Shown piece after piece: positions 16,173 through 24,576 of a stretch of DNA of 64,000 nt. Positions within the stretch are counted from its first letter, which is position 1. Each line of letters begins with the position of its first letter. A program made the translations under genes and the position numbers. The stretch is taken from contig NZ_JACHZE010000004.1 of the NCBI RefSeq assembly GCF_014193285.1, forward strand, positions 124,001-188,000, given 5' to 3'. The notes below the pieces were generated by a model that searched no databases, was not told the origin of the DNA, and saw nothing but the letters and a program-made list of their open reading frames with translations. This stretch comes from Atlantibacter sp. RC6. Lineage in GTDB: Bacteria > Pseudomonadota > Gammaproteobacteria > Enterobacterales > Enterobacteriaceae.

Positions 16173-18389
16173 ATGACTACCCCAACGCCAGATGGCAAAC
16201 CCATTCCCCAGTTTGGTTCCGTTAAATTTAAACCGCTCAATACACAGACGCCCTGTTGCGCCGACGGGCAATGCAGCGAGCCTCAGCCGCTGACGCCGCC
16301 TTCTGACGATGCCCGGCGCTTTAGCTGGCATGTGCAGGGTATGGACTGCGCCGCCTGCGCCCGCAAAGTAGAAAACGCGGCGCGCCAAATCCCCGGCGTC
16401 AGCCAGGTGCAGGTGGTTTTCGCCACCGAAAAATTACTGGTGGATGCGCGTGTCGATGTGCGCGAACAGGTGGAGCAGGCGATCCGTCAGTCAGGCTATA
16501 CCCTGACTGATAGTCATTCCCCCGCGCCCGTAGCGTCCCGCCCCTTCACCTGGCGCGACAACCTGCCGCTTATCGGCCTGATGGTGCTGATGGCGCTGAG
16601 CTGGGGCGTCGCGCAAATTAATCCGCCGTTGGGTGAAATCGCGTTTATCGCCACCACGCTGGTGGGCCTGTGGCCTGTCGCTCGTCAGGCGCTACGGCTG
16701 ATACGCAGCGGCAACCCATTCGCCATCGAAACCTTAATGAGCGTGGCCGCCATCGGCGCGCTGTTTATCGGTGCGACCGCCGAAGCCGCGATGGTGCTGC
16801 TGCTGTTTTTGATCGGCGAGCGGTTAGAAGGCTGGGCGGCAAACCGCGCCCGCCAGGGCGTCAGCGCGCTGATAGCGTTAAAACCGGAAACCGCGACCCG
16901 CCTCAACGGTGACCAGCGTGAAACGGTGGCGCTGAGCGAACTGCGTCCCGGTGATGTGATTGAAGTGGCGGCGGGCGGCAGGCTGCCTGCGGATGGCAAA
17001 CTGCTCTCACCGTTCGCCAGTTTTGATGAAAGCGCCCTGACCGGCGAATCGCTGCCCATAGAGCGCAGCCAGGGCGATAGCGTGGCTGCCGGAGCCACCA
17101 GTGTCGACCGGCTGGTGACGCTGGGAGTGATCTCCGAACCCGGCGACAGCGCCATTGACCGGATTTTACGGCTGATAGAAGAAGCCGAAGAACGCCGCGC
17201 GCCTATCGAGCGCTTTATCGATCGGTTTAGTCGAATCTATACGCCCGCCATTATGCTGTTTGCATTGCTGGTGGCCGTGCTTCCTCCGCTGCTCACGGGC
17301 GCGCCATGGCTGCCGTGGATCTACAAAGGGCTGACGCTGCTGCTGATCGGCTGTCCGTGCGCGCTGGTGATCTCCACGCCCGCGGCCATTACCTCCGGCC
17401 TGGCTGCCGCCGCACGGCGCGGCGCGCTGATCAAGGGCGGTGCGGCGCTGGAACAGCTCGGCCAGATCCGCCAGGTGGCGTTTGATAAAACCGGCACCCT
17501 GACGCAGGGCAAACCGCAGGTTACGGGCATTTCTGTGGCGCCAGGGCTGGACGAAAACATGCTGTTACGGCTGGCAGCAGCGGTTGAGCAAGGCTCCACG
17601 CATCCGCTGGCGCTGGCGATTATCGAACGCTGCAAAAATCAGGGGATTACCCTGCCCGTGGCAACCAACCAGCGCACCCTGGCGGGTATCGGAATTGAGG
17701 CGACGGTTGAAGGCGAAACCTATCTGCTAAGCGCGCCGGATAAGCTCCCCGCCGCGATTCTGGACGAGACAACCCGGATCACCATCCAGCAACAGGAAGC
17801 CCAGGGCCAGACAGTGGTAGCGCTGGTGCGCGACAATCAATGGCTGGGCACGCTGGCGCTGCGTGACACGCTACGGCCCGATGCCAAAGAAGCGGTTCAA
17901 CGATTGCAGGGTCTCGGCATACAGGGCGTGATCCTCACCGGTGATAACCCGCGCGCCGCCGCTGCTATAGCCAGCGAACTGGGTCTGGAATTCCGTGCAG
18001 GCTTACTGCCCGCTGATAAAGTGGCGCACGTGAACCGTCTCAACCAGCACGCGCCGCTGGCGATGGTGGGCGACGGGATTAACGATGCGCCAGCTATGAA
18101 AGAGGCCACCATCGGCATCGCCATGGGCAGCGGCACCGACGTGGCGCTGGAAACCGCCGACGCTGCCCTCACCCATAACCGCCTCACGGAACTGCCAGGC
18201 ATGATCGCTCTTGCCCGCGCGACCCATGCCAATATCCGGCAAAACATCGCCATCGCGCTGGGGTTAAAGGGGCTGTTCCTTGTCACCACGCTGCTGGGCA
18301 TTACCGGCCTGTGGCTGGCGGTACTGGCCGATACCGGCGCGACAGTGCTGGTGACCGCCAATGCGTTAAGGTTGCTGAGCAGGAAATAA
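16173..18389 (+). CDS. zntA: Zn/Cd/Pb-exporting P1B-type ATPase ZntA
   Basis: 738 residues from ATG 16173 with GGAGG before it; the longer frame would start inside the promoter. The N-terminus has CCADGQC and an HMA domain with GMDCAACA. It also has the transmembrane CPC (LLIGCPCALV), the phosphorylation site DKTGTLT, the HP locus (GSTHPLA), the hinge GDGINDAP, and a C-terminal LADTGATVLV with the metal-site Asp known in E. coli. It is induced through ZntR. Pieces of its 3' end are copied into the downstream repeats. Confidence 0.97.
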   Translation: MTTPTPDGKPIPQFGSVKFKPLNTQTPCCADGQCSEPQPLTPPSDDARRFSWHVQGMDCAACARKVENAARQIPGVSQVQVVFATEKLLVDARVDVREQVEQAIRQSGYTLTDSHSPAPVASRPFTWRDNLPLIGLMVLMALSWGVAQINPPLGEIAFIATTLVGLWPVARQALRLIRSGNPFAIETLMSVAAIGALFIGATAEAAMVLLLFLIGERLEGWAANRARQGVSALIALKPETATRLNGDQRETVALSELRPGDVIEVAAGGRLPADGKLLSPFASFDESALTGESLPIERSQGDSVAAGATSVDRLVTLGVISEPGDSAIDRILRLIEEAEERRAPIERFIDRFSRIYTPAIMLFALLVAVLPPLLTGAPWLPWIYKGLTLLLIGCPCALVISTPAAITSGLAAAARRGALIKGGAALEQLGQIRQVAFDKTGTLTQGKPQVTGISVAPGLDENMLLRLAAAVEQGSTHPLALAIIERCKNQGITLPVATNQRTLAGIGIEATVEGETYLLSAPDKLPAAILDETTRITIQQQEAQGQTVVALVRDNQWLGTLALRDTLRPDAKEAVQRLQGLGIQGVILTGDNPRAAAAIASELGLEFRAGLLPADKVAHVNRLNQHAPLAMVGDGINDAPAMKEATIGIAMGSGTDVALETADAALTHNRLTELPGMIALARATHANIRQNIAIALGLKGLFLVTTLLGITGLWLAVLADTGATVLVTANALRLLSRK

Positions 18390-18508
18390 ACAGACAATAA
18401 CCTATGGTTTCTAAGGGACTCTTTCCGTAGGATATTTTCAGCCAGTTTTACTGGTGAGGTGCAGCGTTGCGGGGGCTTCTTCCCCGGCGGCGTAGTCGCC
18501 AGATAAAG

Positions 18509-18574
18509 AAAAACCCCCGCACGTTGTTGGTAATTAAACCATGCAACTGAACGGGGGCCATTCCTTGTCTCGAC
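18509..18574 (-). ncRNA. Predicted antisense RNA 1 (Rdl-like)
   Basis: The minus strand shows -35 TTGCAA (18609-18604), a 17-bp spacer and -10 TATTCT (18586-18581). About 66 nt on, CCCCCG pairs with CGGGGG followed by five U (18513-18509). This gives a short RNA complementary to the toxin leader, the arrangement of E. coli ldr/rdl. Ends are estimated. Confidence 0.65.
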
Positions 18575-18622
18575 AACAAGAGAATAGCCGCGAACGGTTG
18601 CCATTGCAACGCAGGCGGTTAT

Positions 18623-18715
18623 ATGACGTTCAAACAGGCCTTTTGGCTTGGGGTCTTAACGTCGATCATCGGGCCGATTGTGGTCGCGCTGATCCGTTAT
18701 TACTTCAGCTTTTAA
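18623..18715 (+). CDS. Hydrophobic type I toxin-like peptide 1 (Ldr/Fst-like)
   Basis: 30 residues: MTFKQAFWLGVLTSIIGPIV, then a hydrophobic stretch ending RYYFSF; one membrane helix. It is the same peptide as in units 2 and 3 apart from two changes (G10 for A, Y27 for F). The GPIV-ALI core is reminiscent of the AP-I-G motif of Ldr and Fst toxins, but it is not a known Ldr sequence. Repeats, antisense RNA and the downstream terminator support a type I toxin-antitoxin role. Confidence 0.7.
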   Translation: MTFKQAFWLGVLTSIIGPIVVALIRYYFSF

Positions 18716-18764
18716 GCTAACCCGGGCGTCACCGCTGCTGTGATGGCAACATGCGCCCGAACTG

Positions 18765-18794
18765 GCCGCAGGCGTAACAACCTGCGGCTTTTTT
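18765..18794 (+). terminator. Terminator of toxin unit 1
   Basis: GCCGCAGG / CCTGCGGC stem with 8-nt loop followed by six T. Confidence 0.88.
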
Positions 18795-18986
18795 GTCTGC
18801 AGATAAAAAGCCCGGCAAAACATCGTCATCGCGCTGGCGTTAAAAGGGCTGTTGGGCAGGAAATAAACAGATAATAACCCATGGTTTCTAAAGGGCTCTT
18901 TCCGTAGGATATTTTCAGCCAGTTTTACTGGTGAGGTGCAGCGTTGCGGGGGCTTCTTCCCCGGCGGCGTGAATTGCTGGATAAAG

Positions 18987-19052
18987 AAAAACCCCCGCAC
19001 GTTGTTGGTAATTAAACCAGGCAGCATAACGGGGGCCATTCCTTGTTCCACA
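18987..19052 (-). ncRNA. Predicted antisense RNA 2 (Rdl-like)
   Basis: Promoter -35 TTGCAA (19087-19082), 17-bp spacer, -10 TATTCT (19064-19059). It ends in a CCCCCG/CGGGGG hairpin with U-run at 18991-18987. Same layout as in unit 1; ends are estimated. Confidence 0.65.
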
Positions 19053-19100
19053 AACAAAAGAATAGCCGCGAACGGTTGCCATTGCAACGCAGGCGGTTAT

Positions 19101-19193
19101 ATGACGTTCAAACAGGCCTTTTGGCTTGCGGTCTTAACGTCGATCATCGGGCCGATTGTGGTCGCGCTGATCCGTTATTTCTTCAGCTTCTAA
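19101..19193 (+). CDS. Hydrophobic type I toxin-like peptide 2 (Ldr/Fst-like)
   Basis: 30 residues, MTFKQAFWLAVLTSIIGPIV followed by VALIRYFFSF; identical to peptide 3. Single predicted membrane helix flanked by K4 and R25. In this unit alone the frame stays open upstream to 18936, which I regard as fortuitous. Confidence 0.7.
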   Translation: MTFKQAFWLAVLTSIIGPIVVALIRYFFSF

Positions 19194-19242
19194 GCTAACC
19201 TGGGCGTCACCGCTGCTGTGAAGGCAACATGCGCCCGAACTG

Positions 19243-19272
19243 GCCGCAGGCGTAACAACCTGCGGCTTTTTT
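19243..19272 (+). terminator. Terminator of toxin unit 2
   Basis: GCCGCAGG / CCTGCGGC stem followed by six T, the same as in unit 1. Confidence 0.88.
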
Positions 19273-19462
19273 GTGCAGATAAAAAAGCCCGGCAAAACAT
19301 CGCCATCGCGCTGGGATTAAAAGGGCTGTTGGGCAGGAAACAAACAGATAATAACCCATGTTTTCTAAAGGACTCTTTCCGTAGGATATTTTCAGCCAGT
19401 TTTACTGGTGAGGTGCAGCGTTGCGGGGGCTTCTTCCCCGGCGGCGTAGTCGCAGGATAAAG

Positions 19463-19529
19463 AAAACCCCCGCACGTTGTTTGGTAATAAAACCTGGCAA
19501 CATAAACGGGGGCGATCCTATCTCTAGAC
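19463..19529 (-). ncRNA. Predicted antisense RNA 3 (Rdl-like)
   Basis: Promoter -35 TTGCAA (19564-19559), 17-bp spacer, -10 TATCCT (19541-19536), so the -10 is one base different from units 1 and 2. The terminator hairpin has a shorter U-run (19466-19463). Possibly weaker than its siblings. Confidence 0.6.
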
Positions 19530-19577
19530 AAGTTAAGGATAGCCGCGAACGGTTGCCATTGCAACGCAGGCGGTTAT

Positions 19578-19670
19578 ATGACGTTCAAACAGGCCTTTTG
19601 GCTTGCGGTCTTAACGTCGATCATCGGGCCGATTGTGGTCGCGCTGATCCGTTATTTCTTCAGCTTCTAA
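19578..19670 (+). CDS. Hydrophobic type I toxin-like peptide 3 (Ldr/Fst-like)
   Basis: 30 residues, identical to peptide 2. It has the same upstream CAGGCGGTTAT context and the same spacing to its terminator. Conservation of the peptide while the leader between antisense promoter and terminator varies suggests that the three antisense RNAs may be partly unit-specific. Confidence 0.7.
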   Translation: MTFKQAFWLAVLTSIIGPIVVALIRYFFSF

Positions 19671-19718
19671 GCTAACCTGGGCGTCACCGCTGCTGTGATG
19701 GCAACATGCGCCCGAACT

Positions 19719-19749
19719 GGCCGCAGGCGTAACAGCCTGCGGCCTTTTT
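19719..19749 (+). terminator. Terminator of toxin unit 3
   Basis: GGCCGCAGGC / GCCTGCGGCC stem with 6-nt loop and five T. Confidence 0.88.
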
Positions 19750-19759
19750 GCCTGTAGAC

Positions 19760-19784
19760 AAAAAACCCGGCAACAGCGGCCGGG
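19760..19784 (-). terminator. Terminator of the TRAP transporter operon
   Basis: CCCGGC / GCCGGG stem with six A on the plus strand (U in the minus-strand RNA), 12 bp past the dctM-like stop at 19797. Confidence 0.75.
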
Positions 19785-19796
19785 CGCCAGTCAACA

Positions 19797-21083
19797 TCAC
19801 ATCATTCCCAATATTTTTGGTAGCCACAGCGATATCGCCGGGACATAGGTCACCAGTCCCAACACCACCAGCAGCGTGGCATAGAACGGCAGCATAGCGC
19901 GCACCACATCTTCGATTTTGCGCTTACTCACCGCGCTCGCCACGAACAGCACCGATCCCACCGGCGGGGTGATCAGGCCGATACCCAGATTCACCATCAT
20001 GATCATCCCGAAATGCACCGGGTCGATGCCCAACATATTGGTCACCGGCAGCAGCACCGGCGTCAGGATCAGGATCAACGGTGCCATGTCCATCAGGGTG
20101 CCCACCAGCAGCAGCATGATGTTCAGGTACATCAGAATGACGTATTTGTTATCCGACAGCGAAGTGAAGAACTCAGTGATGCGCATCGGCAGTTGCATAT
20201 AGGTCATTACCGCGCCGAAAGCCGCCGCGAAACCGATAAGGATCATGACGATAGTCACCGTTTTCACGGTGCGGAACATCAGCTTCGGCAGTTCATTCCA
20301 CTTGTAATCGCGGTAGATAAACATAGTCACGAAGAACGACCACAGGCAGGCCACTGCCGCCGATTCCGTTGCCGTAAACACCCCGGTGAGAATACCGCCC
20401 ATGATGATCACCACGGTCATCAGGCCCCACAGCGCATCGAAGAAAATTTTCAGCGCCTGTTTGAACGGAATGCGCTCGCCTTTCGGATAGCCGCGACGGT
20501 GGGCGAAGCCCATGCACAGCACCATCAGGCTTAGCCCCAGCAGCAGACCCGGCAGAACCCCCGCGATAAACAGCGAAGCGATCGACACCGTACCGCCCGC
20601 TGCCAGCGAGTAAATCACTGAGTTATGGCTGGGCGGGATCAGGATCGCCTGCACCGAACCGCTGGCGGTGACCGCCGCCGCGTACTCGCGCGGATAACCC
20701 TTTTTCTCCATTTCCGGGATCATCACGCTGCCGATGGAGGCAGTATCCGCCACCGACGAACCGGAAATTGCACCAAAAAAGGTCGAGGCGACGATATTCA
20801 CCAGCGACAACCCGCCGCGAATAAAGCCCACAAAAATATAAGCGAAGTTCACCAGGCGGCGTGCGATGCCGCCTTCCGCCATAATCGCCCCCGCCAGGAT
20901 AAAGAACGGGATCGCCAGCAGGCTGAATTTATTCACCCCACTGGTAATTTGAATCATGATCGCTTCCAGCGGCAGTTCGATGTACAGCGCGCCTACCACG
21001 GCGCTCAAACCCACCGCAAAAGCCACCGGCATGCCGACCGCCAACAAAACACCCAGGGTAAAGAGTAAAACGAACGCGTCCAT
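19797..21083 (-). CDS. TRAP transporter large permease (DctM family)
   Basis: 428 residues with about 12 membrane segments. DctM hallmarks include FFGAISGSSVADTASIGSVM and PSHNSVIYSLAAGG. It is the sodium-coupled transport subunit of a tripartite ATP-independent periplasmic system, third in an operon with the small permease and binding protein. Relatives in E. coli are YiaMNO, but no sugar metabolism genes flank it here, so the substrate (probably an organic or sugar acid) is not fixed. Confidence 0.92.
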   Translation of the reverse strand: MDAFVLLFTLGVLLAVGMPVAFAVGLSAVVGALYIELPLEAIMIQITSGVNKFSLLAIPFFILAGAIMAEGGIARRLVNFAYIFVGFIRGGLSLVNIVASTFFGAISGSSVADTASIGSVMIPEMEKKGYPREYAAAVTASGSVQAILIPPSHNSVIYSLAAGGTVSIASLFIAGVLPGLLLGLSLMVLCMGFAHRRGYPKGERIPFKQALKIFFDALWGLMTVVIIMGGILTGVFTATESAAVACLWSFFVTMFIYRDYKWNELPKLMFRTVKTVTIVMILIGFAAAFGAVMTYMQLPMRITEFFTSLSDNKYVILMYLNIMLLLVGTLMDMAPLILILTPVLLPVTNMLGIDPVHFGMIMMVNLGIGLITPPVGSVLFVASAVSKRKIEDVVRAMLPFYATLLVVLGLVTYVPAISLWLPKILGMM

Positions 21084-21094
21084 AAATGCCCCTG

Positions 21095-21604
21095 TTAACC
21101 GTGATTGCCGATAAGCACCACCGGACGATTCTCCTGGGAACCGAACAACAGCCGCTCAATAACGAATAGGATCATGATCGCTGAGCCAATCGGCAGCGGC
21201 AGATAACTTTCCCCGGAGGTCAAAATCGGAAATTCCGCCACCGGCTGTTCCCAGAGATCCATACACAGCAGAGCGCTGTACCAGAACATGATCCCGGAAA
21301 TAGCCAGCATTAAAATATCCACCAGTTTCGCGCACAGGCGCTGCATGGCTGGCGGGATGCGGTCAATCAGCATGTTAACGGCGATATGCGAATTGGCGCG
21401 GTAACTCACCGCTGCGCCCACAAAGCTGAACGTCACCATACAGAGAATGGCAATGGGTTCCGGCCAGGACTCACCCCGGTTCAGAACGTAGCGGGAGAAG
21501 ATGCCAATCGGGATCACGATGGTCATGACCAACAGTGAAAACCCGGCCACAAACATGGCGAGCAGGTACAGGCGATCCATCCACTTTATGTATAAAGAGG
21601 TCAT
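21095..21604 (-). CDS. TRAP transporter small permease (DctQ family)
   Basis: 169 residues with four membrane segments. The DctQ signature is visible around RYVLNRGESWPEPIAI and the charged RANSHIAVNMLIDRIP block. It bridges the binding protein and the large permease. 11 bp separate it from the dctM-like gene and 42 bp from the binding protein. Confidence 0.9.
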   Translation of the reverse strand: MTSLYIKWMDRLYLLAMFVAGFSLLVMTIVIPIGIFSRYVLNRGESWPEPIAILCMVTFSFVGAAVSYRANSHIAVNMLIDRIPPAMQRLCAKLVDILMLAISGIMFWYSALLCMDLWEQPVAEFPILTSGESYLPLPIGSAIMILFVIERLLFGSQENRPVVLIGNHG

Positions 21605-21646
21605 AAGTACTCCGGGAAGATGCGCCGGGCAAGCCGGCGCCTGAGA

Positions 21647-22624
21647 TCACTGAACGTCTGCTATCGCTTTCATCAGATCCTGATGCTTGTCGCCAAACTG
21701 GGCGCGCACCGGCTCTGTGGCTTTAACGAAAACGGCTTTGTCGATGTCATGGAACTGAACGCCGCCCGCTTTCATTTTCTCCAGCGCCTGGGTGTTATAG
21801 GCTTGCCAGAGTGTGCGCTGTTCCATTTGCGCTTCACGGGCCAGGGTCAAGATTTTTTGCTGCTGATCGGCGCTGAGTTTGTCCCATTTCACTTTGGAAT
21901 AAAGCAGCATTTCTGGCGTGATAAAGTGGCCGCTCAGGGTGTAGTTCTTGGCGACCGGCATGTAGTTGTGGGCGATAAAGGTCGGCGGGTTGTTTTCCGC
22001 GCCGTCAATCACGCCGGTTTGCATACCGCTGTACACTTCGCTCACGCCCATGGCAACGGAGTTCGCGCCCATGTCTTTCAGCGTAGCCAGTGCCACCGGG
22101 CTGCCCTGAACACGGATTTTCATCCCTTTCAGGTCTTCTGGTTTCACGACCGGTTTCACGGTGATCAGGTTACGGGTGCCGGAGTCCATCCAGCCCAGGA
22201 ACACCAGTTTTGATTTCGGGTTATTGGTCAGTTTGTCACCGATTTGTTTGCCGATATCGCCGTCGATCACTTTGTGCATATGGTCTTCATCACGGAAAAC
22301 ATACGGCAGAGTGAACACTTCGATATCCGGCAGGATGGCGGCAACCGGGGCCATTGAGACGCGAATGATATCGATAGCGCCCATTTGCGCCTGCTCGATC
22401 ATCTGTTTCTCATCCCCCAGCACGCCGCCAGGGAAGACTTTGATTTCAAGTTCGCCATTGGTTTGTTGTTTGAGCTTTTCACCCATGTTTTGCACGGCCA
22501 CCACGTTGGGATAACCCTGCGGGTGAACGTCGGCGGCTTTTATGGTCTGCGCCAGTACGGTTGGTGCAAATAACGCGGTGGAGAGGCACAGGCCGGCCAA
22601 AACCGGTATCAGAGTCTTTTTCAT
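21647..22624 (-). CDS. TRAP transporter substrate-binding protein (DctP family)
   Basis: 325 residues with a signal peptide ending about residue 25 (PTVLAQ). DctP motifs include the conserved Arg of KGMKIRVQGSPVALATLKDMGA, which pairs with carboxylate ligands, then VYSGMQTGVIDGAENNPPT. It is the first gene of the operon. Ligands of such proteins are usually carboxylates (dicarboxylates, uronates or sialic acid); which one is not visible here. Confidence 0.92.
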   Translation of the reverse strand: MKKTLIPVLAGLCLSTALFAPTVLAQTIKAADVHPQGYPNVVAVQNMGEKLKQQTNGELEIKVFPGGVLGDEKQMIEQAQMGAIDIIRVSMAPVAAILPDIEVFTLPYVFRDEDHMHKVIDGDIGKQIGDKLTNNPKSKLVFLGWMDSGTRNLITVKPVVKPEDLKGMKIRVQGSPVALATLKDMGANSVAMGVSEVYSGMQTGVIDGAENNPPTFIAHNYMPVAKNYTLSGHFITPEMLLYSKVKWDKLSADQQQKILTLAREAQMEQRTLWQAYNTQALEKMKAGGVQFHDIDKAVFVKATEPVRAQFGDKHQDLMKAIADVQ

Positions 22625-22811
22625 CGGGTCAGCTCCAGAAGGTACGGATGTAAGAGGTAAAACGTTGTTTTGATTTTCCGCTTATAAACTAGCCGAAGAT
22701 GTTAAAAGACGTGGTGAAGCACTTCACAAAAGCAGCAAAATTTGAAACAGGGGTTTAAAGAGAATGCACCAGGGGTTCAGCGCAGAGTTTTATATCTCTG
22801 CGCCAGAATGA

Positions 22812-23057
22812 TTAGTGTTTTTTGCGCAGCAAGTAGCGATAAGGCAGCGATTCCGTCTGTGAAGCGATCAGATCGTGCTCCATAAAACGGCAAAAACCCG
22901 GAATGTCGCGGGTGGTGGCAGGGTCGTCGGCAATGACTAACAGCGTTTCGCCGGTCTGCATGCCGCGCACGGTTTTGCGCACCATCATCACCGGTTCCGG
23001 GCAGCGCAGCCCCTGGGCATCCAGGGTATGGTCAGGATGGGTAAAAAGGTCGGTCAT
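22812..23057 (-). CDS. tusA: Sulfur carrier protein TusA
   Basis: 81 residues from the ATG complementary to 23055-23057, the E. coli length. The active Cys is in [12 protein letters not shown] (C19). It accepts sulfur from IscS and passes it through TusBCD to TusE and MnmA for 2-thiolation of tRNA, and also serves molybdenum cofactor synthesis. The long upstream extension of the frame is not coding. It is divergent from yhhQ. Confidence 0.96.
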   Translation of the reverse strand: MTDLFTHPDHTLDAQGLRCPEPVMMVRKTVRGMQTGETLLVIADDPATTRDIPGFCRFMEHDLIASQTESLPYRYLLRKKH

Positions 23058-23190
23058 GGTTATCTCGGGAAAGGTAAAAAACGGCATTAGTTTACCCTGC
23101 GATTGAGTCGGTGCAAGCGAGGTTAACGATTGCGTTAAAATTAACCATTGCAAAGATGTGCTGAAGCAGTATGATGCGGCGGTTTTGATT

Positions 23191-23222
23191 CTGGGTTCCC
23201 TCACCCCATCCGACAAAAAGGT
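23191..23222 (+). promoter_or_regulatory. preQ1-I riboswitch (type III-like) of yhhQ
   Basis: The leader directly before the ATG carries CTGGGTTCCCTCACCCC then CGACAAAAAGG. That is the preQ1-I pattern of a P1 hairpin, a second strand and an A-rich tail that includes the Shine-Dalgarno AAGG. E. coli yhhQ is known to have a type III preQ1-I riboswitch that senses ligand with the Shine-Dalgarno itself; the layout here agrees. Ligand should lower translation. Confidence 0.8.
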
Positions 23223-23228
23223 CACAAT

Positions 23229-23894
23229 ATGACGACGTTTACATCACGCCAGCGCCGCAATGCGCTTATCTGGCTATCGCTGTTTCATTTACTGGTCATT
23301 ACGTCCAGTAACTATCTGGTGCAGCTACCGATCACGATTTTCGGTTTTCACACCACCTGGGGCGCATTCAGTTTTCCCTTTATCTTCCTGGCTACCGACC
23401 TGACCGTGCGGATTTTTGGTGCGCCGTTAGCGCGTCGTATCATCTTTGCGGTGATGATCCCAGCGCTGGTAATTTCCTACGGTATCTCCTCACTGTTCTA
23501 TATGGGAAGCTGGCAGGGTTTTGAGGCATTAACCCACTTCAACCTGTTCGTGGCGCGTATTGCAACGGCAAGTTTTATGGCTTACGCGCTGGGCCAAATC
23601 CTTGATGTGCATGTGTTCAACCGGCTGCGCAAAAGCCGCCGCTGGTGGCTGGCTCCCACCGCATCGACCATTTTCGGCAACGTCAGCGACACTCTCGCAT
23701 TCTTCTTTATCGCTTTCTGGCGCAGCCCGGATGCCTTTATGGCCGAGCACTGGGTGGAAATCGCGCTGGTGGATTACTGCTTCAAAGTGCTTATCAGCAT
23801 CGTATTCTTCCTGCCGATGTACGGCGTATTGTTGAATATGCTGTTGAAAAAACTGGCAGATAAATCTGATTTCGCGCGCTTCCAGCTGGGTTGA
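23229..23894 (+). CDS. yhhQ: Queuosine precursor (preQ0/preQ1) transporter YhhQ
   Basis: 221 residues, about six membrane segments, COG1738 family. Family-typical residues appear in TFPIT-like segments, for example [20 protein letters not shown] and [17 protein letters not shown]. coli YhhQ imports 7-cyano-7-deazaguanine for queuosine in tRNA. The riboswitch in its leader fits this role. Confidence 0.94.
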   Translation: MTTFTSRQRRNALIWLSLFHLLVITSSNYLVQLPITIFGFHTTWGAFSFPFIFLATDLTVRIFGAPLARRIIFAVMIPALVISYGISSLFYMGSWQGFEALTHFNLFVARIATASFMAYALGQILDVHVFNRLRKSRRWWLAPTASTIFGNVSDTLAFFFIAFWRSPDAFMAEHWVEIALVDYCFKVLISIVFFLPMYGVLLNMLLKKLADKSDFARFQLG

Positions 23895-23965
23895 CGGTCG
23901 CCAGGAATTCTTGTGATAAGATGCGGTACAAGGTCACTTGACCGTTATCGTAAAGGAAGAATTCA

Positions 23966-24523
23966 ATGCGCAATCTGGTTAAATATGTCGGGATTGGCCT
24001 GCTGGTGATGGGGCTGGCGGCCTGTGACAACAATGACAGCAGCAAGCCGGCGGAAGGTGCCGCAGCCGAAAGCAACGCGGCGACACAGCAGGTGACGCTG
24101 CTGGACGGCAAACTGAGTTTTTCGCTGCCAGCGGATATGACGGATCAGAGTGGAAAGCTGGGCACTCAGGCCAACAATATGCACGTTTACTCTGACGCCA
24201 CTGGCCAGAAAGCGGTGATTGTGATTGTCGGCGACGACACCACCGAAGGGCTCGACGTGCTGGCGAAGCGCCTGGAAGAACAGCAGCGTAGCCGCGATCC
24301 GCAGCTTCAGGTCGTGACCAATAAATCCATCGAGGTGAAAGGCCACACCCTGCAACAGCTGGACAGCATTATTTCTGCTAAAGGCCAGACCGCGTACTCT
24401 TCCGTGGTGCTGGGTAAAGTGGATAACAAACTGCTGACCCTGCAAATCACCCTGCCGGCGGATAACCAGCAGCAGGCGCAGGCCCAGGCTGAGAACATTA
24501 TTAATACTCTGGAAGTGAAATAA
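23966..24523 (+). CDS. dcrB: Lipoprotein DcrB
   Basis: 185 residues, the E. coli length. Lipobox LAAC with Cys 20 after [20 protein letters not shown]. The mature part keeps [20 protein letters not shown] and [17 protein letters not shown]. In E. coli it is an inner-membrane lipoprotein needed for phage C1/C6 infection and supports envelope lipoprotein maturation. Its own terminator follows. Confidence 0.95.
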   Translation: MRNLVKYVGIGLLVMGLAACDNNDSSKPAEGAAAESNAATQQVTLLDGKLSFSLPADMTDQSGKLGTQANNMHVYSDATGQKAVIVIVGDDTTEGLDVLAKRLEEQQRSRDPQLQVVTNKSIEVKGHTLQQLDSIISAKGQTAYSSVVLGKVDNKLLTLQITLPADNQQQAQAQAENIINTLEVK

Positions 24524-24540
24524 AATTATTCGCTTTCGGT

Positions 24541-24576
24541 AAAAAGCCTGCCGGTGAAAACCGGCAGGCTTTTTTA
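24541..24576 (+). terminator. dcrB terminator
   Basis: AAAAAGCCTGCCGG / CCGGCAGGCTTTTTT hairpin 17 bp past the dcrB stop. The flanking A and T runs allow function in both directions. Confidence 0.92.

Larger units (their letters stand above)
18390..18812. repeat. Tandem repeat unit 1
   Basis: The first of three near-identical units with a ~477-bp period. It begins immediately after the zntA stop and carries a GC-rich leader hairpin, an antisense RNA on the minus strand, a 30-codon hydrophobic ORF and a terminator. The real zntA end stands in for the fragment that starts the later units. Confidence 0.88.
18813..19289. repeat. Tandem repeat unit 2
   Basis: 477-bp unit. Its first ~54 bp (18813-18866) copy the zntA 3' end from 18237, with 99 bp (33 codons) removed in frame, so it reads like the zntA tail through GRK and a TAA. 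The rest follows unit 1. Confidence 0.9.
19290..19767. repeat. Tandem repeat unit 3
   Basis: Third unit, again opening with the shortened zntA tail (19290-19343); here the zntA stop codon has changed to CAA. After it, the first few bases of a fourth unit (CCCGGCAA at 19766) are seen before unrelated sequence begins. Confidence 0.9.

Noticed and set aside
18541-18720. Arg-rich ORF overlapping the toxin-like peptide in the next frame, present in all units
   Set aside because: Follows automatically from near-identical repeats. A leader-peptide role as in hok/mok cannot be told from chance here.
18936-19100. In-frame upstream extension of peptide 2
   Set aside because: Open only in unit 2; units 1 and 3 have stops or a shifted frame, so it is not conserved.
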